DNA of 64,000 nt from Taibaiella sp. (GTDB taxonomy: Bacteria; Bacteroidota; Bacteroidia; Chitinophagales; Chitinophagaceae). Each line of letters begins with the position of its first letter. Within the stretch, counting starts at the first letter, position 1. The notes beneath the pieces are model-generated. The model saw nothing but the letters and a program-made list of their open reading frames with translations, had not been told where the DNA came from and did not search any database. The translations under genes and the position numbers were made by a program. Below are positions 53,673-62,216 of the stretch, piece by piece. The stretch is from contig JAEUVV010000009.1 of NCBI GenBank assembly GCA_016786705.1, positions 186,001 through 250,000 on the forward strand, written 5' to 3'.

Positions 53673-54968
53673 CTAAAATAAAGCTATAACCTTCTGAAAC
53701 GCATTTACGATTTCCTCATTGCATAAATTACCGATACTACCTTCATGTGTATGCTGTAAAGTGCCCTCAAAACGGAACTCACCTTGCTCAATTTGCTCCG
53801 CGACCTGTTGATAGGCGGTCCTGAAGGGTACACCTTGTAAAACCAGTTGATTCAGCACTTCTACACTAAACATGTAGCGGTAACGCTCCTCTTCCACAAT
53901 AGTCTCTTTCACCTCTAAATTGGACATCATTAAATGCATCATTTGTAAACAATGGATCAATGTTTCAATCGCCGGAAATAGTATTTCTTTGGTCAGTTGC
54001 AGCTCCCTGTGGTATCCACTGGGCAAATTGGTCAACATCAGGTTCAGCTCATTGGGAATACTTTGCAGCCGATTACATTTACCACGGATCAATTCAAAAA
54101 CATCCGGGTTTTTCTTATGCGGCATAATGCTGCTGCCTGTGGTCAGCGCTTCCGGAAATGAGATAAAGCCGAAATTCTGGCTTAGATATAAGCAACAATC
54201 CATCGACAAACGTGCGAGACTGGACGCAATGGCCGCAATGGCATTGGCTACAAACTTTTCTGTTTTACCCCGGCTCATTTGCGCATATACACTATTCCAG
54301 TGCAGCGTTTCGAAACCCAGCAATTCAGTAGTGCGTTTACGGTTGAGCGGGAAAGAGGAGCCGTAACCCGCACCACTTCCCAACGGGTTTTTATTACACA
54401 TATTATAAGCCGCGTACAATAAAGACACATCATCGGCCAGGCTTTCGGCGTAAGCGCCCAGCCAAAGCCCTATTGAAGAAGGCATCGCCACCTGCAGGTG
54501 CGTATAGCCCGGGATCAATACCTCTTTGAATTGATCGCTCTTTTCAATCAACAGCTCAAATACTTTACTAAGCTCCGATTTGATTTGCAAACAGGCATCT
54601 TTCAAAAATAGTTTTATATCCACCGCAACCTGGTCATTACGGCTCCGGCCACTATGGATCATTTTACCAATATCCCCTACCCTCCGGGTCAGCAGCAGTT
54701 CTACCTGGGAATGAATATCCTCCACTCCTGTTTCGATCTCAAATTGCCCGGCTTCTATTTCGGCCCCGATCTTCTTTAAGCCCTCAATAGCTGCAGCAGC
54801 CTGTTCTTGCTGCATCAGGCCTACTTCTCCCAACATCTGCACATGTGCGATAGAACCCTGGACGTCATAGCGGGCCAGCTGCAGGTCAAAATCCAGGTCT
54901 TTACCTACGGTGAAACGCTCCACCTGAGCTGCAACAGCCGTGCTTTCTTTTTGCCATAATTTATTCAT
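53673..54968 (-). CDS. argH: Argininosuccinate lyase
   Basis: Final step of arginine synthesis: argininosuccinate to arginine and fumarate. 431 residues, normal. The family signature TTGSSIMPHKKNPDVFELIRG is present in full (catalytic Ser-loop), with SGRSRNDQVAVDIKLFLKD near residue 100 and the His of YTHLQVAMPSS. It is the last gene of the operon and overlaps the preceding M20 hydrolase gene by 8 nt. A terminator follows. Confidence 0.96.
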   Translation of the reverse strand: MNKLWQKESTAVAAQVERFTVGKDLDFDLQLARYDVQGSIAHVQMLGEVGLMQQEQAAAAIEGLKKIGAEIEAGQFEIETGVEDIHSQVELLLTRRVGDIGKMIHSGRSRNDQVAVDIKLFLKDACLQIKSELSKVFELLIEKSDQFKEVLIPGYTHLQVAMPSSIGLWLGAYAESLADDVSLLYAAYNMCNKNPLGSGAGYGSSFPLNRKRTTELLGFETLHWNSVYAQMSRGKTEKFVANAIAAIASSLARLSMDCCLYLSQNFGFISFPEALTTGSSIMPHKKNPDVFELIRGKCNRLQSIPNELNLMLTNLPSGYHRELQLTKEILFPAIETLIHCLQMMHLMMSNLEVKETIVEEERYRYMFSVEVLNQLVLQGVPFRTAYQQVAEQIEQGEFRFEGTLQHTHEGSIGNLCNEEIVNAFQKVIALF

Positions 54969-56070
54969 AGTATGTTTGTGCTTTTTCTAATAATGAAATA
55001 TATCCTATGACACCCGACCTGATCTCGTCCAGGTAGATAAACTCATCTGCCGTATGAGAGCGGGCGCTGTCTCCCGGCCCCATTTTCAATGCCGGGAAAG
55101 GCATTAAGGCCTTATCACTCGTGGTCGGTGAGCCATAACAGGTTTTACCCGATACCAAACCTGCCCGTACCAGCGGATGTTCCAAAGCAATAGCCGTCGG
55201 GCGTAAGCGCATACTCCTCGCTTTCAATTCACTCTTCATATTTTGCTGCAAATACCTTAGCATCGCTTCCGGTTGATACAATTCGTTTAAACGTATATCA
55301 ATTACAAAATGACATACAGCAGGTACCACATTATGTTGTTTATTATCTGTATCAATGACAGTGACTGTAGCTTTAACCGGGCCTAAAAAGGAACTGACCT
55401 GGCCCATCTCCAAACCGGCCAAAAACTGTATATCCTGCATGGCAACATAAAGCGCGTTTACCCCCTCTTCTCTTGCTGCGTGGCCCGCTTGTCCATAAGC
55501 ATAAGCATCAATGACCAGCAAGCCTTTTTCGGCTACAGCCATTTCCATTAAAGTAGGCTCGCCAACGATCGCCGACCAATTTGCTTCCCTACCATACCCT
55601 GTGTATGCCGCAAAAGCTTTACTGCTCAATACCATTTCAATGCCACCACATCCACTGATCTCTTCTTCCGCACTTGCGGCAAGCACCAGATTAAAAGGCA
55701 GGTCTTCTTTCTGATAGTAATGTACAAAGGCCATCACCAGGCTCACCAATGCGGCCCCGGCATCGTTACTGCCCAGCCCATAAAGCTTTCCATCTTTAAT
55801 CAATGGATCAAAAGGGTCTAAGCTATAGGCGTAATTGGGTTTTACCGTATCGTGATGCGAGTTCAGTAAAATGCAAGGTTTACGATTATCAAAATGTACA
55901 TTTTTAGCGATAATATTGTTACCAACCTGTATTGCTTCAATATTTTGTCCTTGTAAAAAATCCTTTATAATCACCGCACTCTTATCTTCTTCCCGGCTAA
56001 AAGAGGGCGTACCGATCAATCGTTGCAGGAGTATAATAGCGGCTTCCTGTAGCTGATGAGGGTCAGTCAT
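54961..56070 (-). CDS. M20 metallohydrolase, arginine operon (acetylornithine/acylcitrulline deacylase)
   Basis: A 369-residue zinc-dependent amidohydrolase of the ArgE/DapE family. Metal ligands: LLNSHHDTVKPN (His), GLGSNDAGAALVSL (Asp), ASAEEEISGCGG (catalytic Glu and ligand), VGEPTLM and the C-terminal GPGDSARSHTADEFI (His). In a pathway with N-acylornithine carbamoyltransferase, the expected job is removing acetyl or succinyl from N-acylcitrulline, the step before argG. That assignment follows from context. It overlaps argH by 8 nt and shares one base with the argB stop. Confidence 0.9.
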   Translation of the reverse strand: MTDPHQLQEAAIILLQRLIGTPSFSREEDKSAVIIKDFLQGQNIEAIQVGNNIIAKNVHFDNRKPCILLNSHHDTVKPNYAYSLDPFDPLIKDGKLYGLGSNDAGAALVSLVMAFVHYYQKEDLPFNLVLAASAEEEISGCGGIEMVLSSKAFAAYTGYGREANWSAIVGEPTLMEMAVAEKGLLVIDAYAYGQAGHAAREEGVNALYVAMQDIQFLAGLEMGQVSSFLGPVKATVTVIDTDNKQHNVVPAVCHFVIDIRLNELYQPEAMLRYLQQNMKSELKARSMRLRPTAIALEHPLVRAGLVSGKTCYGSPTTSDKALMPFPALKMGPGDSARSHTADEFIYLDEIRSGVIGYISLLEKAQTYYE

Positions 56071-56849
56071 TATAAAACTATTTTAGTACCGCAGTTGCCC
56101 GCGATCAAATCCTTCAAATCTTTTGCCTCGCCTATATAAACCGCCGCTACCCCATCTTTCAACGCCTGGAAAGCATTATCAAGCTTGGGGATCATACCCG
56201 CAAATATTTTCTCTTCTTTTTTGAGTACTTTATAGTAGGCCTTATCCAGTTTGTGGATCACACTTTCCTCATCATTCACATCCAAAAGCACGCCGGTCTT
56301 TTCAAAAGTATAGATCAGTTTTGTGTAATAATCATGCGACAAAGCTTTGGCGATCTCCTGGGCAATAGTGTCCGCGTTGGTATTCAATAATTGTCCCTGG
56401 TCATCTATAGTAATGGGTGCGATGACAATGGTACCGAATGTATCCAGTAAAGCTACCAGCTTCTCTATATTCACCGAGTCTATATCTCCGACAAACCCGT
56501 AGTCTATAGCCGAGTCACGTTTATGTGCTTCTATGATATCGCCATCCGCACCGCTGATGCCCAGCGCATCACAATGGTTGGCGTGCAGCTGTGCCACAAT
56601 ACTTTTATTGATATAACCGGCATACACCATAGTAACGATCTTAAGCGTTGCATCATCGGTAATCCTACGGCCTTCGATCATCTGTTGCGGTACATTCAAT
56701 TGCACAGCCAGCTCTGTGGCCAGTTTGCCACCGCCATGCACCAGGATCTTCTTACCTTCAATGGCCGCGAAGTCTTTTAAAAAATCCTGTAATAAGGTAT
56801 CATCATTAATGATATTCCCGCCTATTTTCACTACTCTAATCTGCTCCAT
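56070..56849 (-). CDS. argB: N-acetylglutamate kinase
   Basis: An amino-acid kinase phosphorylating N-acetylglutamate, the second step of the pathway. 259 residues; VVKIGGNIINDDTLLQDFL, VHGGGKLATELAVQLN, GISGADGDIIEA and VIAPITIDDQGQLLNTNADTIAQEIA show the family core. It lacks the long N-terminal helix of arginine-inhibited ArgB, so feedback may act elsewhere. In Bacteroidota of this type the acyl group may be succinyl. The start overlaps the preceding argF' end by 14 nt. Confidence 0.95.
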   Translation of the reverse strand: MEQIRVVKIGGNIINDDTLLQDFLKDFAAIEGKKILVHGGGKLATELAVQLNVPQQMIEGRRITDDATLKIVTMVYAGYINKSIVAQLHANHCDALGISGADGDIIEAHKRDSAIDYGFVGDIDSVNIEKLVALLDTFGTIVIAPITIDDQGQLLNTNADTIAQEIAKALSHDYYTKLIYTFEKTGVLLDVNDEESVIHKLDKAYYKVLKKEEKIFAGMIPKLDNAFQALKDGVAAVYIGEAKDLKDLIAGNCGTKIVL

Positions 56850-57819
56850 AATTCGATTTTAAAATTTCAGCCAAAACGGCCTGAGCGGCCCAAACCCGGT
56901 TCGCTGCCTGCCGCGTAACTATACTACTTGCCCCATCCAAAATGAAATCACTCAATTCAACATTCCGGCGTACAGGCAGGCAATGCATGACTTTCGCTTT
57001 ATTAGTAAGCGCCATTGCAGCCTCATCCAGCATCCAGTCATTGGCCACCTCCGGCATGGCGCCATAATCACCATAAGCGCTCCAGTTTTTCACATAAACT
57101 ATATCTGCATTTTCCAATGCTTCCAATTGATTGTAGATTACCGGCGCTCCCTGCACAAATTCAGGGGCCAGCTCGTACCCTTCAGGATGCGTGATCACCA
57201 GGTCTACCTCGTCCCAGGCATTGGCCCATTGCGCAAAACTGTTAGCCACGCATTGCGGCAAAGGTTTAATGTGCGGCGCCCAGCTTAATACTACTTTAGG
57301 CCGCCGGATAGCCAGTTCCTTAATTGTAACCAGGTCGGCGAAAGACTGTAAAGGGTGTAAGGTAGCGCTTTCCAGGCTCAGTACCGGGACCGTAGCATAC
57401 TTTATGAAACTATTCAAAACAGTCTCGGTATAATCACTCAGTCGATCTTCAAGGCCCGGGAAAGTACGAATCGCCAATACATCAAAATATTGACTCAACA
57501 CTGGTACGGCATCTTTAATATGCTCTACAGAAGTCCCGCTCATAATTGCGCCTTCTTCCAGTTCCCAGGACCATCCCTCGGAGCCTATGTTAAAAACGAC
57601 CGGCTTCATGCCTAATTGTTCTGCTGCGATCTGTGTACTCATCCTTGTACGTAAGCTGGGATTCAGAAACAGGATCCCGATCCGTCTTCGTGCTCCCAAA
57701 CCCATGTCCCGCCAGGGATCCTGTTTATAAGCCAAAGCCTTTTCTATCATTAAGTCAATGGATTGAGACAATCCCAATCCGGGGACGGACACATCATCAA
57801 CAGCAGTGAATTTTTTCAT
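56836..57819 (-). CDS. N-acylornithine carbamoyltransferase (ArgF')
   Basis: A 327-residue transcarbamylase that uses N-acetyl- or N-succinyl-ornithine instead of free ornithine. The carbamoyl-phosphate loop FLNPSLRTRMSTQIAAEQLG is at ~51-70, where free-ornithine enzymes have STRTR. MHCLPVRRNVELSD near the C terminus is the substrate loop. The residue before Glu-His in MSGTSVEHIKDA (Val98) sits where, from memory, acetyl enzymes have Glu and succinyl enzymes Pro; this one has neither. Trimeric by family. argD follows after 24 nt upstream-to-downstream order. Confidence 0.9.
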   Translation of the reverse strand: MKKFTAVDDVSVPGLGLSQSIDLMIEKALAYKQDPWRDMGLGARRRIGILFLNPSLRTRMSTQIAAEQLGMKPVVFNIGSEGWSWELEEGAIMSGTSVEHIKDAVPVLSQYFDVLAIRTFPGLEDRLSDYTETVLNSFIKYATVPVLSLESATLHPLQSFADLVTIKELAIRRPKVVLSWAPHIKPLPQCVANSFAQWANAWDEVDLVITHPEGYELAPEFVQGAPVIYNQLEALENADIVYVKNWSAYGDYGAMPEVANDWMLDEAAMALTNKAKVMHCLPVRRNVELSDFILDGASSIVTRQAANRVWAAQAVLAEILKSNYGAD

Positions 57820-57843
57820 TCTTTATTGGTTCAAAAATTATGT

Positions 57844-58986
57844 TTAATTGTTCAGGTCATCAATGGCGGCCTGTAAGGCCTGTAAAAAGGTATCTGCGAT
57901 CACCCGGTCAATAGTCATAGCCGGTAATAAGCGGATCACATTGGGTGCAGCTTCCCCGGTCAGTATCCGGTATTGCTTAAAAAGATGTAGCTTCAAGGTC
58001 TTCAATTGTTCCGGCACATCAAAGCCGATCATCAGGCCTTTTCCACGTACATTTTCAATCCCCTTAATTTCCTGTAAAGAACGCAGCAGGTAATCACCCG
58101 TTACCGCGGCATTATGCACCAGGTTTTCCTGCTCCATAGTTTCTATCACTGCCAGTGCAGCAGCGCAGGCAAGATGATTGCCGCCGAAAGTGGTACCCAG
58201 CATCCCATACTGTGCATTTATATGAGGGGCTATTAACAGGCCGGCAACCGGGAACCCGTTGCCCATACCTTTAGCCATGGTGTAAATATCAGCCTGCAGC
58301 CCGGTATGATCAAGACTAAAGAATTTCCCGGAACGACCACAACCACACTGTACTTCATCGGCTATAAAAACCGCATTATAAGTATCACACAGGTCCCGGA
58401 TAGCCTGCAGCATTTCATCAGAAGCGACGTGAATGCCTCCCACACCCTGGATACCTTCAATAATCACTGCAGCAATATCATTACCGTTTAAAGAGAAGTA
58501 CGCTCTTAAGGCTGCAACATCATTAAAAGGTAAAAACACAACATGTTCGGTTTCGTTTACCGGGGCCGTATATTTAGGATTATCCGTTGCCGCCACGGCC
58601 AGCGAAGTCCTCCCATGAAATGCTTTACTAAAGGCAACTATTTTTTTCCGGCCGGTATGGAAGGAGGCCAGCTTAAGTGCATTCTCATTAGCTTCCGCGC
58701 CACTGTTACACAGAAACAAGCGATACGCTTCTTTACCTGAAATCTGCGCTAATTTTTCCGCCAGCTCCGTTTGCAGCTCATTAATTACTGCATTGGAATA
58801 GAAAGCGATCTTATCCATCTGCCCGGCGATCCTCTGTTTCCAATGAGGATGTCCATGGCCAATACTGATCACGGCATGACCGCCATAAAGATCTAAGAAA
58901 GCATTATCCTGTTCATCATAAACATAATTGCCGGCAGCTCTTACAATATTCAAATCCATTAAAGGATATACATCAAATAGTTTCAT
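57844..58986 (-). CDS. argD: N-acylornithine aminotransferase
   Basis: A PLP enzyme of fold type I that makes N-acylornithine from the semialdehyde. About 380 residues from ATG 58986 (MKLFDVYPLMDLNIVRA); an ATG three codons earlier (58995) is possible. PLP lysine in YTMAKGMGNGFPVAGLL; LCNSGAEANENALKLAS and FIADEVQCGCGRSGKFF are the usual class-III aminotransferase motifs. It abuts argC. Confidence 0.95.
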   Translation of the reverse strand: MKLFDVYPLMDLNIVRAAGNYVYDEQDNAFLDLYGGHAVISIGHGHPHWKQRIAGQMDKIAFYSNAVINELQTELAEKLAQISGKEAYRLFLCNSGAEANENALKLASFHTGRKKIVAFSKAFHGRTSLAVAATDNPKYTAPVNETEHVVFLPFNDVAALRAYFSLNGNDIAAVIIEGIQGVGGIHVASDEMLQAIRDLCDTYNAVFIADEVQCGCGRSGKFFSLDHTGLQADIYTMAKGMGNGFPVAGLLIAPHINAQYGMLGTTFGGNHLACAAALAVIETMEQENLVHNAAVTGDYLLRSLQEIKGIENVRGKGLMIGFDVPEQLKTLKLHLFKQYRILTGEAAPNVIRLLPAMTIDRVIADTFLQALQAAIDDLNN

Positions 58987-58995
58987 TTTTCGCAT

Positions 58996-59979
58996 TTAAA
59001 AACAGGAAGCTTTTAATAATAATCCGGTAGTTTCTTCCTGGTCAAACATTAAGTTCATATTCTGTACCGCCTGTCCTACCGCGCCTTTTAATAAGTTATC
59101 TATAGCCACATGGATGACCAGGTTATCGTCCTCCATCTCCAGCTGTAGCAGGCAACGGTTTGTATTCACCACCTGTTTAAGATGGATTGGCCGATCACTG
59201 CAGTGTACGAAAGGATGTCCTGAGTAAAAATCCTTGTACCATTGTTTAATTTCTGTAAGCATAAAGGGCACTTTAACTTGTGTGCTGATAAAAATGCCGC
59301 GGGCGAAATCGCCCCGCCAGGGAACAAAGTGTATCGAAGACTTTTGAAGACCGTGCTGTACCGTACTTAGAGTTTTACTCACTTCATCCAGGTGCTGATG
59401 TACAAGCGTTTTATAAGCCTGTATATTGTTTTGCCGCCAGCTGAAATGGGATGACCTGGATAATGCTTGCCCCGCTCCTGTACTCCCTGTAATGCCCGTG
59501 ATATAAATATCGGGAATTTTGTGCTGTGCTAACAAGGGCAATAGAGACAATTGGATAGCTGTCGCGAAGCAGCCGGGATTAGCAATCGCATCAGCCGTTT
59601 TAATAAGCTCTTTATTTACTTCGGGCAACCCATAAATGAAATTCCTTTTACCCGCTCCGGTATCAGGATCAACCCTGAAATCGTTGGTGAGATCAATAAT
59701 TTTCACCTTATCCTCAATATTATGCGCTGCAAAAAACGAGCGGGATTCACCGTGCCCCAAACACAAAAACAATACATCGATCCCTAGTTGTACCTGATCC
59801 GTAAAATGCAGTTCACATAATCCTTCAAGATCGTCGTGAATAACTGATATTGCTTTACCGCTATTGCTCCGGCTATGAACAAAGACCAGTTCTACAGCAG
59901 GATGTCCCAATAAAAGCCGGATCAACTCTCCGCCTGTATAGCCCGCGCCGCCAATAATACCGGCTTTAATTTTCTTCAT
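58996..59979 (-). CDS. argC: N-acetyl-gamma-glutamyl-phosphate reductase
   Basis: Reduces acylglutamyl phosphate to the semialdehyde. 327 residues; NADP motif GIIGGAGYTGGELIRLL at the start, and catalytic Cys137 in IANPGCFATAIQLS, followed by the GSTGAGQALSRSSHFSWR loop. argG overlaps its start by 14 nt. Same operon. Confidence 0.96.
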   Translation of the reverse strand: MKKIKAGIIGGAGYTGGELIRLLLGHPAVELVFVHSRSNSGKAISVIHDDLEGLCELHFTDQVQLGIDVLFLCLGHGESRSFFAAHNIEDKVKIIDLTNDFRVDPDTGAGKRNFIYGLPEVNKELIKTADAIANPGCFATAIQLSLLPLLAQHKIPDIYITGITGSTGAGQALSRSSHFSWRQNNIQAYKTLVHQHLDEVSKTLSTVQHGLQKSSIHFVPWRGDFARGIFISTQVKVPFMLTEIKQWYKDFYSGHPFVHCSDRPIHLKQVVNTNRCLLQLEMEDDNLVIHVAIDNLLKGAVGQAVQNMNLMFDQEETTGLLLKASCF

Positions 59980-61183
59980 GAACTATTGTTTTATGTGTCT
60001 GATGAATGCTGTTCCATATCTTCACCTGGTTGCCAAAAATGGTACTGAATCCTCTTACATCATTACCGGTGTACCCTTCATTCATCTCTCCATACTGTCC
60101 AAAAGCAGCACCCATAAGGTCATTATCGGATTCGATACCATTTACCTGGAAGCGGTAAGGATACAGTTGAATAAATACCTTACCACTCACCGCCTGTTGG
60201 CTGTGTTCGAAAAAGCTTTCTATATCACGCATCACCGGATCCAGGATTTGCCCTTCATGCAGCCAGTTGGCATAAAACTGTGCCAGGGAGTCTTTCCAGC
60301 TCAATTGCCATTTAGTCAGTACATGTTTCTCGAGGGTATGGTGCGCTTTTAAGATCAGCATCGGTGCGGCCGCTTCAAAAGCTACCCGGCCTTTTATGCC
60401 GATGATCGTATCGCCCACATGCACATCTCTTCCAATAGCATAGGAGCCTGCTATTTCCTGTAAAGCCTTTATGGCAGCTACCGGGTGCGGATAACGAATC
60501 TCATTCAAACCGATCAATTCCCCGGCTTCAAAATGCAATACAATTTCTTCTGTTCCTGTTTGCGTACAGGCAGAAGGCCAGGCCTCTTCCGGGATCATAC
60601 CATAACTCTTCAGGGTTTCTTTGCCGCCGATACTTGTACCCCATAAGCCTTTATTGATACTATATTCCGCCTTTTCAAAATTCATCTGTATGCCTTTTCC
60701 TTTCAGGTATTCAATTTCCTCCTGCCGGCTCAGCTGATGATCCCTGATGGGCGTAATGATCTCGATGCCCGGGATCATCTGGTGAAAGATCATATCAAAA
60801 CGCACCTGGTCATTTCCGGCACCGGTACTGCCATGCGCCACCGCGTCAGCAGCCAGCAGACGGGCCTGTTTGGCGATTTCGGCAGCCTGGCACAAGCGTT
60901 CGGCACTTACGCTCAAAGGATACGTATTATTCTTTAAGCAGTTTCCGAAAACGAGGTATTTTACCATACCCTGGTAGTAATCCTGCACGGCATCAACCGT
61001 AGTATGTGTAGTCACACCCAGGTTTAAAGCATGCTGTTCTATTTGCTCCAGTTCAGCAGCATCAAATCCACCGGTATTGACCAGTACACTATGCACCTCA
61101 TAGTCCAGTTCTTCGCTTAAATATTTTGCGCAATAACTGGTATCCAATCCTCCGCTGAATCCCAGAACGACTTTCTTTTTCAT
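59966..61183 (-). CDS. argG: Argininosuccinate synthase
   Basis: Joins citrulline and aspartate with ATP. 405 residues; the P-loop-like FSGGLDTSYCAKYLSEE at the start, SVSAERLCQAAEIAKQA and AHGSTGAGNDQVRFDM (citrulline/aspartate site), and KETLKSYGMIPEEAWP in the tetramerisation region. Overlaps argC by 14 nt and follows the GNAT gene after 21 nt. Confidence 0.96.
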   Translation of the reverse strand: MKKKVVLGFSGGLDTSYCAKYLSEELDYEVHSVLVNTGGFDAAELEQIEQHALNLGVTTHTTVDAVQDYYQGMVKYLVFGNCLKNNTYPLSVSAERLCQAAEIAKQARLLAADAVAHGSTGAGNDQVRFDMIFHQMIPGIEIITPIRDHQLSRQEEIEYLKGKGIQMNFEKAEYSINKGLWGTSIGGKETLKSYGMIPEEAWPSACTQTGTEEIVLHFEAGELIGLNEIRYPHPVAAIKALQEIAGSYAIGRDVHVGDTIIGIKGRVAFEAAAPMLILKAHHTLEKHVLTKWQLSWKDSLAQFYANWLHEGQILDPVMRDIESFFEHSQQAVSGKVFIQLYPYRFQVNGIESDNDLMGAAFGQYGEMNEGYTGNDVRGFSTIFGNQVKIWNSIHQTHKTIVHEEN

Positions 61184-61204
61184 TGATTTTATATTTTCAA
61201 AAGT

Positions 61205-61900
61205 TTATGCCAGTAAAGGCATTAATGTTTTTTTCTTAAACCTGGAACGGATCGCGGTAACGGCTTTAGCCGCGATCTTGTGTTCACGGGGCCGGTACAG
61301 CATTGCCGTACAAAGACAATTTTTCCTTTCCTTAGCCATAAGAATATCATAATTGACACAGCTCCGGCAACCCGCCCAGAAAGCTTCGTCCTGGGTCAGC
61401 TCACTGTAGGTCACCGGCTCATAACCCAGGTCACTATTGATCTTCATTACCGCAAGGCCTGTGGTCAGGCCAAAAATTTTTGCCTGGGGATATAATTTAC
61501 GACTCAGTTTGAAGATGCGGGTTTTCACTTTCCGGGCAACGCCCATATCCCTGAATACGGGGTTTACGATCAATCCGCTGTTCGCTACAAACCGGCCATG
61601 ACTCCAGGTCTCGATATAGGAGAACCCGGCCCAGGTACCGTTATGGGCAATGGCAATGATCGCTTTTCCCTCTATCATTTTCTGAACGAGGTATTCTACA
61701 GAACGCTTGGCAATACCGGTGCCTCTTACACGGGCACTATTTTCCATTTCTAAACAAATGGCTTCAGCATACTGCACATCTGATAATGAAGCAGTACGAA
61801 AAAGAATCTTCTGATTTTTTTTCACCTTAAAAAAATAAATTAATCGAAAATAATTACGAAGTCTTAACCAGTATTTTAAATGCTGATTAAAAAATTGCAA
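61205..61900 (-). CDS. GNAT acyltransferase, first gene of the arginine operon (candidate N-acylglutamate synthase)
   Basis: A 231-residue GNAT-fold protein. The acetyl-CoA binding region is VNPVFRDMGVARKVKTRIFKLS, within a full N-acetyltransferase domain (about 35-170). Its place at the head of the arginine operon makes it the likely first enzyme, acylating glutamate, in place of classical ArgA (this is inference). The C terminus has conserved-looking cysteines (AGCRSCVNYD, NCLCTAML). A GTG start at 61825 (KKNQKILFRTASL) would remove a basic, aromatic N-terminal tail and is a plausible true start. The promoter lies about 150-230 nt upstream. Confidence 0.82.
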   Translation of the reverse strand: MQFFNQHLKYWLRLRNYFRLIYFFKVKKNQKILFRTASLSDVQYAEAICLEMENSARVRGTGIAKRSVEYLVQKMIEGKAIIAIAHNGTWAGFSYIETWSHGRFVANSGLIVNPVFRDMGVARKVKTRIFKLSRKLYPQAKIFGLTTGLAVMKINSDLGYEPVTYSELTQDEAFWAGCRSCVNYDILMAKERKNCLCTAMLYRPREHKIAAKAVTAIRSRFKKKTLMPLLA

Positions 61901-62161
61901 AGATTTGGGGCAACGTTCTTAGCGGGTTTACGCTACTATCTGCCCTATCGTCGTGATGCTCCGGGGAATGGAATAGCGGGGACGGTATACCTGGGTATAC
62001 ATCTGTTGAATTGATATGTAAAATTCGTCTCCACTTATGTTTGAATAATTAAAATTCGGGACAAATGTAGTAAATAATTTTATTGCACAAATTATTTTTT
62101 TAGAACTTTATACTAAGATACTCTTCTTGTTTTGTTTATCGATTATCTACAGAAAGATTAA
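61901..62161 (-). other. Predicted leader of the arginine operon
   Basis: From the predicted transcription start near 62055 to the GNAT start the minus strand has a 155-230 nt untranslated leader. It holds GTATAC-CTGG-GTATAC (61985-62000), two palindromic hexamers in inverted symmetry, and a small hairpin TAGCG/CGCTA (near 61920-61935). These are candidate regulatory sites. No known riboswitch was recognised. Confidence 0.5.
62062..62091 (-). promoter_or_regulatory. Promoter of the arginine operon
   Basis: On the minus strand TTTG (62091-62088) and TACATTTG (62069-62062) match the Bacteroidota -33 and TAnnTTTG -7 elements exactly, 18 nt apart. Transcription would start near 62055 toward the GNAT gene. 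Confidence 0.75.
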
Positions 62162-62170
62162 AAACAAAAT

Positions 62171-62192
62171 ACCGGGCATGAAAATACCCGGT
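62171..62192 (-). terminator. Terminator after the SafE-like gene
   Basis: ACCGGGCAT (62171-62179) pairs with ATACCCGGT (62184-62192, one G-T) around GAAA; on the minus strand TTTTGTTTTT follows. It lies 25 nt after the stop and separates this operon from the arginine operon. Confidence 0.8.
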
Positions 62193-62216
62193 CTGCAACA
62201 ACAACAAATTATATTT

